A stretch of DNA of 64,000 bases from Albula goreensis (GCA_022829145.1 CM040763.1:25843488-25907487), one strand, 5' to 3'. Counted from the stretch's first letter, positions 34,101 through 46,030 are shown. Made by a program: numbers and translations. Notes: generated by a model not told the origin, from the sequence alone.

Positions 34101-35896
34101 TCTTTTTTTTAATTACAGGAAAAATAATACACATGACACACACACATGTGGCGATATAATGACATGACAAAAATAAAATAAAAACACACACAATAAAATG
34201 CAAAATAAAATTATTAGGATCCCTTCAGTAATTCAACAAACAGACAGTACTATTCAACAAATCAACAGTGCCAGTACATTTAAAATCTAAGATATACATA
34301 TGACAGTAAAAGCATGTTTAGAATTTTATGTAATTCCACTCTTCCCAAGAGCAAATTTTTTTCCCATTTTGTATTGTGTTATGCTACTTTTAACGATTTG
34401 TACCAATTATTCTTTCCAAAAGAAATTGACAACAGAATGTTTTTTTTTTTAAGAAAATTTAGATTCAGATCAGTTCTTGATTGAGCTTTGTATAAAACTG
34501 TTTTTCCTAACAGAAAAATTGTATTTATTATCTGGGGACAATTTTCATCTAGAACCCCCAACATAATGTTTAAAGGTGAAAGTTTAAAATGAATGTTAAG
34601 AGGCAACTGGTCTTCCTCCTCATTACAGAATCAACAAAATGATGATAGTTCACTGTTAAACATATTAAGTTGTTTTTTGTAGCAGTAATTTTGTAGAATC
34701 TCTTCAATTGTAAGATCCTGGAATATGAATCAACTGTAGTTATAAATTGTTCTAAAACATTGTTTCCAAATGTATTAAAATATTACATTCATCTTAGCAA
34801 GTAGAACAGACTATATATGGGAAAGCAGTAAGGCCTCTGCTCTGTAAAATGAAATTATAAATGATTTTATCTTTGCGTTAAATAGCCATTTCTGACACCT
34901 TGTAATAGTTGCACAGACTTGCTGTCTGTATCCTCTCTTTTTAAATTTCCATTTCAAGTTAATAGGGGTAGCTGAAAGCAACTGGTTGAAATTAAAATTA
35001 TCACATATATGGCCATACATACTGCAAAATTGGTGGTACAAAAGGAAAACACCCGTACTACCCGTACCCATAATGTATCATTTTTAATTAGCCATTTAAG
35101 ATGGTGGGATTTTAATTGAAAAAGGGGAACAATTTGCTGTCAAAGAATAAATACACAGAGGATAAGTTTTGACTCATTCTACAGAGACTGTAATGGTGAA
35201 TTTTATTAATCCAGGATGCTTTTAGGGGTGAGTTCATTGCAGCAATATTTTTTAGATTTAATCCACCATTTTCATGTGAATTATATATGTATTGCCCTCT
35301 AATCTTGTCATGCTTATTATTCCAAAGGAATTTAAACATCTTTGGTTCAAAACCTTTAGAGAATGGTGCATCTGGGGAGGGAAGTGCAATTAAGAGATAA
35401 ATAAACTGAGGAATTACAAGAGTGTTAATCAATGTAATGTTCCAAGTAGCGACATTACTTTCCCTCTCCAAGGTTGTAAAACCTTTTCAATTTTTCCATT
35501 TTCCATTCGTAATTTATCTTAACTAATATCTCAGATTATCTGAAATATGAATTTCCAAAATATCTACTGAGCCATTACTCCACTTAACTGGAGCTGGGCA
35601 CTGCAGGACAAAATCTGTACTTCGCAAAGATCCAATTATCATAATAGTGCATTTATCAAAGATCGGCTTTAGTCGTGATAATTTAGAAAAAAGATTTAAA
35701 TCAAATATGAGGGCATCTACTGAAGATTTCTCAGGTTTTAGAAAAAAACATTGCATCATCTGCATATAATGTTATTTTGTTTTCTATCCCATTAGGTTTT
35801 AAACCTGTTATTATGCATGAATTATTTCAATTCTAATAGCAAGAATTTCAATACATAATAAAAACAAATATGGAGACAGTGGACAGCCCTGTCTGC

Positions 35897-36104
35897 CTCG
35901 CTTTCCCCGTGCCCTGATTGCCTATTTGTTTCACCTGTGTCGTGTTAGCTCGTTAGTTCTCTGTGCATATATACCCTGCCTTGTCTTCTGTTTGTTGTGA
36001 GTTCGTCTCAGTGTTTTTCAGAATTTCACTCAGTGCCTGAATGTGGTTGTTAGAATAATGAGTACCTGCACGGTACGGCTAAATAAAGCAGTACCTTTGC
36101 TCAT
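35897..36104 (+). mobile_element. LTR fragment inside the L1 ORF2
   Basis: Non-L1 sequence between the GDFN endonuclease part and the QGCPL reverse-transcriptase part. It has GCATATATACCCTGCC (TATA-like, about 35966) and GCTAAATAAAGCAG (AATAAA, about 36080), as in a short LTR in plus orientation. The fusion coincides with a deletion of L1 ORF2 sequence. Ends are not well defined. Confidence 0.45.
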
Positions 36105-37152
36105 ATTTAAAACTGTATTGAAGTCTCCAACAATAATATTTTGGTTATTCTTTTGTAGGGCAATAACATTATGGATCCTCTTCATTTGGAGAATATATGT
36201 TTATATTTATGTGTAAATTTTCTACTGTTGCATCTAGCATAATCCATCTTCTATCATCATCAGTTTGGATAGTCTGAACTGTGTGTTGCAGCTCATTCTC
36301 CTCCTCCACCTCCAAAATCATAACCTCCCTACTATTACTAAGGCCATGACTTAGGTATATATCCCTACCCCATTCTAATTTCCATTTGAACTCAATTTAA
36401 AAGTTAGTGTGTTTCTTGCACACAGATAATTTTAATCTTGCAGCCATGTAAAAACTTCATTTCTTCTGGAAATATTAGCCAAGCCATTGCAATTGTAAGT
36501 TGCAATTGTTATACAACAACATGCCATACATCATCTAAGGAAAAATAGGAAAGGACTAACCTTCTTTTCACACTTGGTGAGGATCCTAACAAACAACTTC
36601 AAGAACATAAAACACTTATTGAAATATAAAACACAAAAACAGTTGCATTAATTAGGCAATAGCATAAGTGCTGTCTCATCCCCTTCCCATTTACATTATC
36701 TCAATGGTGAATCCATTATCTAGTGGTGAAAATTAACATAATAGTAAAAGAAAAAACAAAACCACAAACCCATGCCAGTCAGGTAGGCCTCTATAGTCCA
36801 AGATTCTTCTCTGCCACTAGTTCGACAATATTCCAACTGATCCGTTGTTTCTTGTCCATTTCCCATAATTGTCGCTGGTTAGTAACAATGATCTGCGTGT
36901 TTCGACGTGTAAACTCTCATGGTACTGGGACACTAGTGAGCAGTCCCCACTCCTCAGGCCTTTGCCGTGGCTTGTGGATTTCAATATGTCTGTGAGGTCC
37001 CATCTTCACTAAAAACCTTCAGTTTGGCCAGGGCCAATATGTACAATTTTATATTCTTGGCCATAAGTTGTTCACTCATTAGTCTGTACAAGGCTGTCTT
37101 GTTTTATTTTGAAGGTGAAGTCGTGATCAAAGAAGATACACATACCATTATA

Positions 37153-38808
37153 CAGTGCTGTGAAAAAGTATTTGCCCCCTTACATATTTCTTCTGTTTTT
37201 GCTTTTTGTCACACAAAAATGTTTCAGATCATCAAACAAACTTTAATATCAGACAAAGATAACCTGAGTAAATACAAAATGTAGCTTTTAAATGATGATT
37301 TCATTTATTAAGGGAAAAAACTATCCAAACCAACCTGGCCCTATGTGAAAAAGTAATTGCCCCCTTGTTAAATCATGAATTAACTGTGATTAACCACATT
37401 TTGTGGAAAGCTGAGTTCAATTTCACTAGCCCCACCCAAGCCTGATTACTGCCAGACCTGTAGAATCAAGAAATCATTTAAATAGAACCTGTATGACAAC
37501 ATGAAGTAGGCTAAAAGATCTCAAAAAGCAACACATCATGCCGCAATCTAAAGAAATTCAAGAACAGATGAGAAACAAAGTCATTGACATCTATCAGTCT
37601 GGAAAGGGTTAAAAAGCCATTTCTAAGGCTTTGGGACTCCAGCGAACCACAGTGAGAGACATTATCTACAAATGGAGAAAACATGAAACAGTGGGGAACC
37701 TTCCCAGGAGTGGCTGGCCTACCAAAATTACTCCAAGAGCACATCTACGATTCATCCGGGAGGTCACAAAAGAACCCAGACCAACATCTAAAGCACTGCA
37801 GGCCTCACTTGCCTCAGTTAAGGTCAGTGTTCATGATTCAACAATAAGAAAGAGACTGGGCAAAATGGCATCCATGGGGGAGTTCCAAGGCGAAAACCAC
37901 TGCTGACCAAAAAGAACACAAAGACCCGTCTCACATTTGCCAGAAAACATCTTCATGGTCCCCAAGACTTTTGGGAAAATATTCTTTGGACTGACAAGAC
38001 AACAGTGGAACTTTTTGGAAGGTGTGCATCCCGTTACATATGGAGTAAAACTAACACAGCATTTCAGAAAAAGAACATCATACCAACAGTCAAACATGGT
38101 GGTGGTAGTGTGATGGTCTGGGGCTGCTTTGTTGTTTCAGGACCTCAACAACTTGCCGTAATAGATGGAACCATGAATGCTGCTCTCTACCAGGAAATCC
38201 TGAAGGAGAATTTCCGGCCATCAGTTTGTGACCTTGAGCTCAAGCACACTTGGGTCATGCAGCAGAATTATGATCCAAAGCACGCCAGCAAGTCCACCTC
38301 TGAATGGCTAAAAAAAACAAAATGAAGGTTTTGGAATGGCCTAGTCAAAGTCCGGACTTAAATCCGATTGAGATGCTGTGGCATGACCTTAAACGGGCCG
38401 TTCATGCTTGAAAATCCTCCAATGTGGCTGAATTAAAACAATTCTGCAAAGAAGAGTGGGCCAAAATTACTCCACAGTGATGTGAAAGACTTATTTCTAG
38501 TTATCGCAAACGCTTGATTGCAGTTGTTGCTCCTAAGGGTGGCACAACCAGTTATTAGGTTTAGAGGGCAATTACTTTTTCACATCCAGGTTGGTTTTTT
38601 CATGTGGTTTTTTTATCCAGGTTGGTTTGGATAGCTTTTTTCCAGTAATAAATGAAATCATTTTATCATTTAAAAACTGCATTTTGTATTTACTCAGGTT
38701 ATCTTTGTCTGGTATTAAAATTTGTTTGATGATCTGAAATATTTAAGTGTGACAAAAAAGCAAAAACAGAAGAAATCTGTAAGGGGCAAATTCTTTTTCA
38801 CATCACTG
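37153..38808 (+). mobile_element. Tc1-like transposon, TA duplication, dead transposase
   Basis: Ends CAGTGCTGTGAAAAAGTATT and the inverse (to CACTG at 38808), flanked by TA at 37151-37152 and 38809-38810. Size 1656 bp is typical for Tc1. It splits L1 ORF1, so it is younger than the L1. Its inverted repeats are long, and TTTGCCCC-type blocks recur inside each end. Confidence 0.95.
37539..38560 (+). pseudogene. Tc1 transposase pseudogene
   Basis: Begins MPQSKEIQEQMRNKVIDIY, with the paired-domain helix-turn-helix (LGLQRTTVRDIIYKWRKH and GRPRK-like GWPTK). Catalytic blocks: NILWTDKTTVELFG (first D kept), MQQNYDPKHASKS (usual form MQQDNDPKHTSK, so the QD aspartate is N here), [11 protein letters not shown] (E kept). 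An in-frame TAA interrupts near 37608, a frameshift lies near 37880, and further stops occur after 38300. Dead transposase of usual length (about 340 codons). Confidence 0.9.
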
Positions 38809-39568
38809 TAGGTCAATTCCTTCTTCCTCCATGCGGTAGGTAGTATTTGTTTCTTTGTTTCAAAGTCCAAAAAGACGATGATTATCGGTCTGGTATGATC
38901 TTTGCCTTCTCTGTAAAAACAGTGCGCTCTCATAATGTTAATATTGCCAGATATTTTAAGCACCTTGTTAAAACAGTATTTGAGGAAGGCTGTCATATTG
39001 TTGTTGCTTTCAGTTTTTTTGGTATCTTGAATATACACACATTGTTTTGCCTGGACTCGTTTTCCAGGTATTCAGTGCATATTCCATTTCCGAAACTTTG
39101 TTCACCAGATATTTAATTGATTTATGGTGCAGCATTTCAGTATCATGTAACTTACTGACACAATGCTCTACCTGTTCCAGCCTGGTGCTTATTTTTCAAG
39201 ATCAAGACAAAATTCTGTTGTCTGTTGCATAATTGCCTTAATGTTTTTTTCAGTCTCGACTCAAAATATTTTAAAATCCATTCTTAACTCCTTAATCTCT
39301 TTCAAGAGCAAATCAGATGTGTTATTTCTCCCACTTCAGCCATTGGGGGTGTGTGCAACCAATTGTTTGGTTTGTGCGTTTCTTTCTTGTTGATAAAGTT
39401 GCTTTTTTTGTTGTTGCACCTGAACGTAAGTTCATCCCCCAACACCGGTTAAGGCATGAAGGCAATTGGAGTTTAACTAAAGCAGCATTTCTTTTTTTAG
39501 TCTTGTGGGGTTGGAGAAACACACAGCTTTCACGCTGCCGCCACTATTGAAACCAAAGACTGTTTCAG

Positions 39569-40058
39569 ACTTTCCCACAGTTGTGCAAGGCTGATCATTT
39601 CAGCCTGCAAAGCCTGAACAGTGGCACATTCATCATATTCCAGAAGGCAAGTGCTGAGCTCCATCATGGCTGTCTATGGAAGGCCCTTTTCTCTGATCTC
39701 AGGAAAATGCTTCAAATCCATGCAGGAGACATCTGCACACACCACTGTATTTGCTGCATAACAGCAGTGAATACTTTCAACAACAGTGTCCAGCATCACA
39801 CTGTGGATCTTGATTTTGTAATCCATGTCTGCATCAGCAATGGGCTCCTCTTCAGCCAATTCTCTTCTTTTTTTTTGTTCTCTTCTTTGGGAGAGCAGTC
39901 TGAGCGTCAGCATCACAGTCCTGCTGCTCCTCCGGAATGGCATTGGTCCACTCAGCAAAGTCGTCTGCTGCCTTCTTTACACCCTCAAAGTCTTGGGCAC
40001 ACTTTCTCAGGGTTCTCTCCATTCCCATCACCAAGCACTGTGCTGTTACGATATCCAT
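39569..40058 (-). pseudogene. hAT (ZMYM1-like) transposase, middle-to-C-terminal part
   Basis: Two frames: MGMERTLRKCAQDFEGVKKA and ADDFAEWTNAIPEEQQDC, then DMDYKIKIHSVMLDTVVESI and HFPEIREKGLPSTA, then QALQAEMISLAQLWES up to the L1 border. The order matches the region between the catalytic core and the dimerisation block of ZMYM1-type hAT proteins (D...E..Y..ELD..L..D..F..L..LDP..FP.I). One frameshift sits near 39880 in a T run. Continues in frame into 34089 and below, beyond the L1. Confidence 0.75.
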
Positions 40059-40089
40059 GCCACTTGTTTGCAGGTATTTAGAGAGATGA

Positions 40090-41420
40090 CCTTTAGAGAG
40101 AAAAACCTCAGGTGTACTTTAGGAGTGCATCCTTGTACCCTTGTGCATTGCTTCAGATGGCAAGTTTAATGGTGATGTGTGTATGCAATATATTTGGTGT
40201 AGTACTATTTATGTGTAATATCTAAACAGTGGGGGGGGTCTCATGATAACAGGCTAGGGAAAAGGGTTGTAGAGTGTTCCTCACAGAATCCTATTGGATG
40301 ATTGGACATTGGGGACTGGAAGGGGTTTCTCAGGATGGCATTTTAGGGAATCTCAGTGATACATTGGGGAGCATTGCTTAACAAGCTCCTGGTGGCCATA
40401 GTCATTTCCAGAACCTTTGGGGGTGAACAGTTTGCTGTTTATCTGTATTTTTGGTAAGTGTGTGTGTGCATCATTGATAAGAACTAATTTTGTGCTGCAC
40501 GATGAACACTGTTCTATTTTCTCTTCGCAATAATGTGTCCCTCTCCAGTCCATTTCATTTCCAGTCTCCTTGCATTCATGTCTCCTATCCACAGCTCCAT
40601 GGCAGTTTCCTATTTCAACTAGGTGTGTGAATCAGTGGTATCCAGTGTGGCTACTGAGGTGCAGAGGCTTGCCAGAGGTTTGTCCTGGATACGGGGCCTA
40701 GGTCCCGCACAGTACATCTGTGTACCGAGCTGGGTATGCTCCCTAGGATCTCAACTCAAGCTGATCTAGGCCTAGAAATCTATGAGTGTAGCCAGACACC
40801 ACAGAAGGATGATGGATGTAAGCTAAGGCTGTAGGCAGCCAGACACCATAGCAAGCCACTGGGTGTAAGCCTAGGTTGCAAGAAGTCCCTCGGGTTGTAG
40901 AAGCAGTCAGATACAATGGCAGACCATTAGGGTGTAAGCCTAGGCTGTATGCAGCCAGACATACTGAGTAGTCTGCCTAGACTGCACTATGGTCACAGAC
41001 CTCTGAGTGCGGCCAGGCACATAGCAGGCCACTAGGTGTAAGCCTAGGCTGCAACAAGTCACCGATCTTAGGTTGGGGACCTGAATCCTGGGGCGAACCT
41101 GGTCAGTCCCTGCACTCTGTTGTCAGCACCTGTTTTATCTGTTTGATGACTGCCTATGAAAGTGTGTATGGAAGTCTGTGTTTCACTGTTTAAGTTCCCT
41201 TTAGGTTTGATACCCTGTGTTGCCCTAGACTAAAAGTGGATTCCAACGTGGTACGAGTGGAAATCAATTACTAAGTGGCAACATGCAGGGGACGCATCAC
41301 AACAGCAATAAGAGCAACAAAAACACACATTTGTCACCTAACTTTCGTTCCCTCTTGAATTAACTCCTTCCTTACAAATGTCCAAGACAAATTTCTCTAA
41401 GAAAAAATGAAGCCTTATCT
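40090..41420. other. Insertion-like DNA between hAT blocks
   Basis: No coding similarity. It holds the CCTAGGCTG minisatellite described next. The lengths suggest another inserted element, not defined. Confidence 0.3.
40760..41070 (+). repeat. Degenerate minisatellite, about 60-bp unit
   Basis: At least four imperfect copies of GCAGCCAGACACCATAGCA followed by CCACT.GGTGTAAGCCTAGG, spaced about 60-100 bp. Confidence 0.65.
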
Positions 41421-41429
41421 TATCTTATG

Positions 41430-42021
41430 TTCAAATCCTTTTCAATTATTTCCAGAGTAATGACCATATCCGGGGAAAGTGCATGGTCAGGCTTTCAAAG
41501 CTTCCAAATACTTTCCTCAAGGCCTCGTCTTTGGCCCATCAGCGGGTTTCGCCAATTACACCAAGCCATCTGTGTCTGCTGTCCTCACTGGTTTCTTCTC
41601 AAAGCTACATGCGCATGTAGGAATCTCGAACGAACACTGCAGTGTCATTCAGTAGTGAGAAAAAGGATTCACTTGCCAAAACAACTCCAGAGGTGTCAGT
41701 TAACCCAAGGTTGAGGACATGTGAGTAAAACCATATGTGTACTTGGTTAGGAGACGTTCCTATGAGCAATGCAGAGAAGCCCCTGTATTGTCCCTGCATA
41801 TTAGCTGCTCCATCTGTTGTATTACCAACACACTGTTTGAGGTCTATGTCCAACTTCTCACGGGTCTGTTTCGCAAGGTCCACAAAGTATTGTCCAGTCA
41901 ATGACTCACAGTCAATGACTGCAATGAACCTCTCGTGGTAACATAAGTGACATATCACAGAACTACTGCACACTGTTCTTTCAATGTTAAGTCCAGTGCT
42001 GTGTCTAATCAATTTGAACAA
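41430..42021 (-). pseudogene. hAT (ZMYM1-like) transposase, catalytic core part
   Basis: One open frame reads ERFIAVIDCESLTGQYFVDL, CVGNTTDGAANMQGQYRGFS and HIWFYSHVLNLGLTDTSGV, then, after a stop, KRWLGVIGETR-W-AKDEAL. This is the DGAANM/ H..NL block of ZMYM1/DUF4371-type hAT proteins, with the DGAA acidic residue kept. Stops and small shifts after 41600 break it. Part of the same gene as 33657-34100, 39569-40058 and 43195-44280. Confidence 0.8.
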
Positions 42022-42067
42022 CTTCCCTTTTGTGTTCTGTTTTATTTGCTCAAAGCGATATGTATGC

Positions 42068-43190
42068 TGTGACGCTTAGGACCCAGCTTGGATTTAGGAA
42101 GTTGGGGAACAATGTCAGTGGTGTGTCCACCCTACCGGTAGTGTGTGACTTTTTAAGTTCACCCGTGCAGTAATTAAGGAATTGTTTGGTGAGGGTTGAG
42201 TTCTAGCGCTAACAGGGCTTCAGACAAGACTATTGTTGCGGGGACAAACAGAATAGTCCGGATAAGGGTGTGTTGAACAATGCTCTCTTATGATTGACTG
42301 TGTATGTGTTGTATTTATGTGGTGTCTAAATTGATGGGGTATTTGTTTGATCCATGTACATATAGTGTGTCCCATGATGAAAGTGATCTCCGTGTTCACC
42401 AATTGTTTGTTTGAATTTCTCATTGCAATTAATAGGGTGATGGCTGAGGCATATTTGGACCCTGATTCCTGGGATTAATTGATGGTTGTGTGGGAAAACC
42501 TATTAATCATCTGGTGCAATATTTAATAATTTGCTGCAATATATGGGCCAGTGCAATACTTAATCAATCAGTGCAATATACAGGTCTGTGCAACATTTAT
42601 AACCCTTTGGTGCAATAATCAGGATAGTGCAATACTTAAGGGTGACTGCAATATAAGGGCTAGTGCAATACTTGGAGGTCAGTGTTGTACATGGTTGGAT
42701 CCAAATGCAAACATAAGCGAGTGCAATACACATTGGTGTATGCATACAGGCCGGGCCTGGTCAAGTCCTAGCGTGTAGCATTTTGGCTTCAGTTAATTGG
42801 AGTGGGCTTATTTTTGTGTGTTTTTTTTTTTTTTTTTTTTTCAGTGTGCATTACATAAGTCTGTGTGATGTTTTCAGTGCACCATGCCTGGAACCTGTAT
42901 ATCAAGACTGTGTTAAACTGGGTTTGCTTGTGTTGTTACACCAATATATGAGCATATGGCCTGCTAAACCGCTATGGCCTATTTTACTGCACTCTTTCAT
43001 CTGTTGTGTTATACATGTGACCTAAATATCCTGTGTATTTCAATATGTTTGGGCAATAAAGAACATGTTAAGCGTATCAGCTGTGTTTTCCCTAATGTTT
43101 GTAGTTTTGAACCTGACGGAGACTTCTTTGTAACTAAATGATCCAGGGTTCTCCCACCCTTATAACCGAGAGTGGGGTAGTCTATCCAAT
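42068..43190 (+). mobile_element. LTR-like insertion between hAT blocks, with internal minisatellite
   Basis: Starts TGTGACGCTTAGGACCC, a form typical of fish LTRs, and has CAATAAAG near 43057 followed by a U5-like tail. Interior 42520-42735 is a tandem run of AGTGCAATA-type words (20-25 bp apart) and a 26-bp T run at 42814-42841. hAT coding blocks flank both sides (41430-42021 and from 43195). Right border and target duplication not resolved. Confidence 0.4.
42520..42735 (+). repeat. AGTGCAATA-type minisatellite
   Basis: About nine copies of GTGCAATAYTTA-like words separated by variable 8-14 bp spacers. Confidence 0.6.
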
Positions 43191-43194
43191 CTGA

Positions 43195-44280
43195 CATGTA
43201 CAAAGCCACATGTCCATTTGTATTGAGAACATCCCTGCCTGTCTCTGTTCAACAGCAATTGTCTGCTGAATCAACATTCTGATGACTTCAGTTACTTTAT
43301 TTGTTGTTGGTTTGGACATCATAGTTACCAAGGACCCTCTTCCTTTACTTCCTATCTGCTTCTTGCTCTTCTCAATTTTCAGTATGGATGTCTGCTTTGC
43401 TGGAACTAACATGCTCTTGTAGGTAGACACCATATTTGCTTAGCAACAATATAAGCATCTTGCCTTGATTGACAGCCATGTTTTCCCAAGTTAGCTAAGC
43501 CCACATTTACCAATAACTTTAACTACATCAATCACGTTTCATGACCTACCTCCTCTTTCTGATCTGATCTCGAACTGACATTTGCTTATCACTCAGAAGG
43601 GTACAGATGTCTGCTTTGCTGGCTCTGAGGAAAAAGGCTTCTGCACTTTCTCTATGAGTCTTGTTTCTCTCATGTTCCTGTACTCTCTGATGGGCATGTT
43701 TCCAGGCCTGCATGCCTCCTTTGACAAATGCACTGTCACCGGCTGAAGGTTTTGTGAATGCAAGACATACTGGGCAGAGCAGGGAGTGAGTTATTTCATT
43801 GTATGTCAGCCAATTTCTGTTTGTGCCATTGTTGGAGTAGAATACACTGGGAATGACTCTTTGAGGAGTTTATTTTGGGTGGTACTGAAAAAATAAGTCA
43901 AAACCCATGGACTGAGGTAGGGCAAAATAATCAAACAGATTTTCAGTGCTGTCTCTGTCCCTTTCATTTTTCCCTGTACTGGGCTCTGAACCTCTATGTC
44001 TATCTCTCTGCACATCTGGTTGCTCTGCAAAAGTAACATTGTAAATAACCTTAACTTACACTTGTATGCCCCCCATTACAGTTTGACTGATAATCTCATA
44101 AATAAAGCACAGATTAATCTAAAAGCATACCCTACATGTTTAGCTCTGCGCTCTTGTACCTGAAGGTTCTACTCTGAGTCTGACTCTGACCTTTCCACCA
44201 GCTCCAGTTCTGCAGGAGCACCTGCAGCACTACTGCTGCTGCTGCTTCCTTCTCCACCTTTGAAAAGAAAACCCAACTGC
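43195..44280 (-). pseudogene. hAT (ZMYM1-like) transposase, N-terminal zinc-finger region
   Basis: From upstream down: acidic start (GGEGSSSSSSAAG, ELVERSESDSE), FALPQSMGFDLFFQYHPKQT, LTYNEITHSLLCPVCLAFTK, VKGGMQAWKHAHQRVQEHER and KTHRESAEAFFLRASKADI, which is the TTF-type zinc finger of ZMYM1-like proteins (LLC..C..F.......F..G...W.......H..S..H). Then TNKVTEVIRMLIQQTI and AGMFSIQMD from the start of the catalytic domain (43200-43320), which is followed by the LTR-like insertion. Several frameshifts. Confidence 0.75.
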
Positions 44281-44653
44281 AACCCATATTTTTCAGTATA
44301 GCCTACTGTTTACATTTTGACCAATCGCCGATTGTCAAAGATAATCACAGCTGTGCTGATATTCAGTAGAACAGCAATCCCTCTTGTGTAATATTGCTTT
44401 TATACAACAGTTCTACAAGCACCATTTATTAGTTAACAGTAATAAGTGACAACAGATTATGATTTGTTTGTTTATTTAATCATTTATTTGGCTCCGCCAA
44501 CACAAATAATTCTGCAACTGGATTGGGACTGGACTGTTGCCAAGCAACGCATACACATTTTCCTGCACACTAGCTTGCTACTTTGTGTCTACACACTACC
44601 ACAGGCCAGCTACTTTCTATCATGTACATTTATCTTAATCATTAACATTTATC

Positions 44654-45200
44654 TTAAATCTTTCCATTTATTGTGTAACCAGCGAAATAAGTGTCTTGAC
44701 ATTTGCTTTGGTGGCATGTGTGATTCCAATGAGATAACAGCCTGATCAGACAGTATGTTGCCCCATCCCTTCCTGCTCTCCAGTAACTTTTTAGTGAACT
44801 TTTAGACCTGCAAAACAAACAAGTTTTTTGTTTATGTATATTTTTTATGTTCTGCAACTCATTAGCCATAAATCACACTTCACATTGTAGTCTGTGTATG
44901 TTTATATAAAGTATCTCACCGATGCGCACTCACTGCCATGATCTCCCTCACCTCAAGTCCCGCATCAGACAATTTTTGTCTGGCAGTGGCTCTAAGGCTG
45001 TGGTTGGTATAAATCATGTGTGTCCCTGCCTCTTTGCACATCCTGGGTAACATCTGTGACAGCTGGTTTACCGCCAGGGGAACGGCGGTATACCAAAAGC
45101 TGTCAGTTGCTGCAATTGCCCTCCTGGGCTGCAGATAGAGTGCTTTTGCATCAGGCAGAATTTTCCTCAGTGAGATGCTACCGTGCAGAGATTTCCTCAC
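44654..45200 (-). CDS. Crypton-type tyrosine recombinase C-terminal fragment, two exons
   Basis: Exon one (45200-44920) has [20 protein letters not shown] and then [20 protein letters not shown] and SAHR. A GT donor at 44919 and CAG acceptor at 44808-44810 join it to exon two (from 44807), which reads [12 protein letters not shown]. Together they give the recombinase pattern: H..R in TNHSLRAT, H in SAHR, and a Y in LKSY, with R and the spacing expected for Crypton-derived proteins (IRATCVT..D..G...IM.VSGH.SE.SI.SY). The joint is in phase. The N-terminal part was not found, so it is a fragment, but the catalytic end is intact. Confidence 0.7.
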
Positions 45201-45229
45201 ACCTTAAAGATGGCACCCCTCTGATTTTC

Positions 45230-46030
45230 TCTGTCTCTCTCCAGTGGGTCTTTATGATTTTTTGTTTCTTCATTGAATGTCATAGTAAAATACTTTGCTC
45301 CATTCTTATCATGTTTAAGGATGAATGAGTCATGTCTGAGATCTCAATTCCCCTCTTTGCCACTACGTTCAAAGTGCAACTCCTACCAGACCTTGCTCAG
45401 TAAACCTTTTGGATTGTCTGGACCAAGTGTTATATATTAAGATGTGCTGGTCTACAGGTGTGATCGGGGGGTGGGTGTGTTGTTTTGTCTTTCCCTGACC
45501 TTCTAATCTCTTTTACAACACCTTTGAAAACATTATTAGCTTATATGAATTCTGGGTGCTGCATTAATTCCATGAATGGCTAAACAAGGCTTGTTGATAT
45601 AACGATTTAAACCAACCTGAAGCCCAAGGTAGCTGCTGATGCTGTAGAGCTCCCCTTTAGTTGTTCTCGATCCTCTTAATGGACCGAAAGTTGATGTTTA
45701 CATTTTTGAGACTTAGCCAAGTCTGAAAGCAGTTCCAAGCCCATGCTGTTTGCCTTACAGTGATAGCTTCATTTTTGCTCTTCTCTAATTTGTCAAGGTT
45801 GGCTGATGTCATATGAGCACTGATATTGATAATGATGATAATGAACACTGATATTGTAGCATAGGCTACAATAAGACCCAACATAAAGCACTGTCCATAA
45901 ATCTGACAACAATATTTTACATGTAAATGATCGTGTTAGTTTGCTGCACAATTGTTCTATTATGCAACAATTCTAATATTGTGCAACATGCTTTCTTAAA
46001 ACTGAAATCATTCATTCTATATTCTTCATC
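45230..46030. other. No recognised gene
   Basis: Two short ORFs on the minus strand (45657-45884, 45917-46126) show no motif apart from the LINE-like tail noted next. Confidence 0.3.

Larger units (their letters stand above)
34101..39557 (-). mobile_element. L1-clade LINE, nearly full span, interrupted by Tc1 and an LTR fragment
   Basis: GACTGTTTCAG occurs at both borders (34090-34100 and 39558-39568), an 11-bp target duplication. The 3' end is the T run at 34103-34110 (poly(A) on the minus strand). Reading down the minus strand: 5' UTR starting near 39557, ORF1 with RAHCFYREGKDHTRPIIIVF and FLDFETK (38840-39040), cut by the Tc1 element and resuming at 37150 with IFFDHDFTFKIKQ; endonuclease with GDFNTVLN near 36130 and IYSPNEEDP; an LTR fragment at 35897-36104; reverse transcriptase with QGCPLSPYLF and YADDAMFF (frameshift at the T run near 35750); C-terminal domain with PQFIYLLIALPSP and FKFLWNNKHDKIRG (35112-35471). 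Part of the reverse transcriptase between endonuclease and QGCPL is missing. Confidence 0.85.

Noticed and set aside
39581-40169. Plus-strand ORFs of 166 and 114 codons
   Set aside because: They are antisense to hAT coding blocks read on the minus strand.
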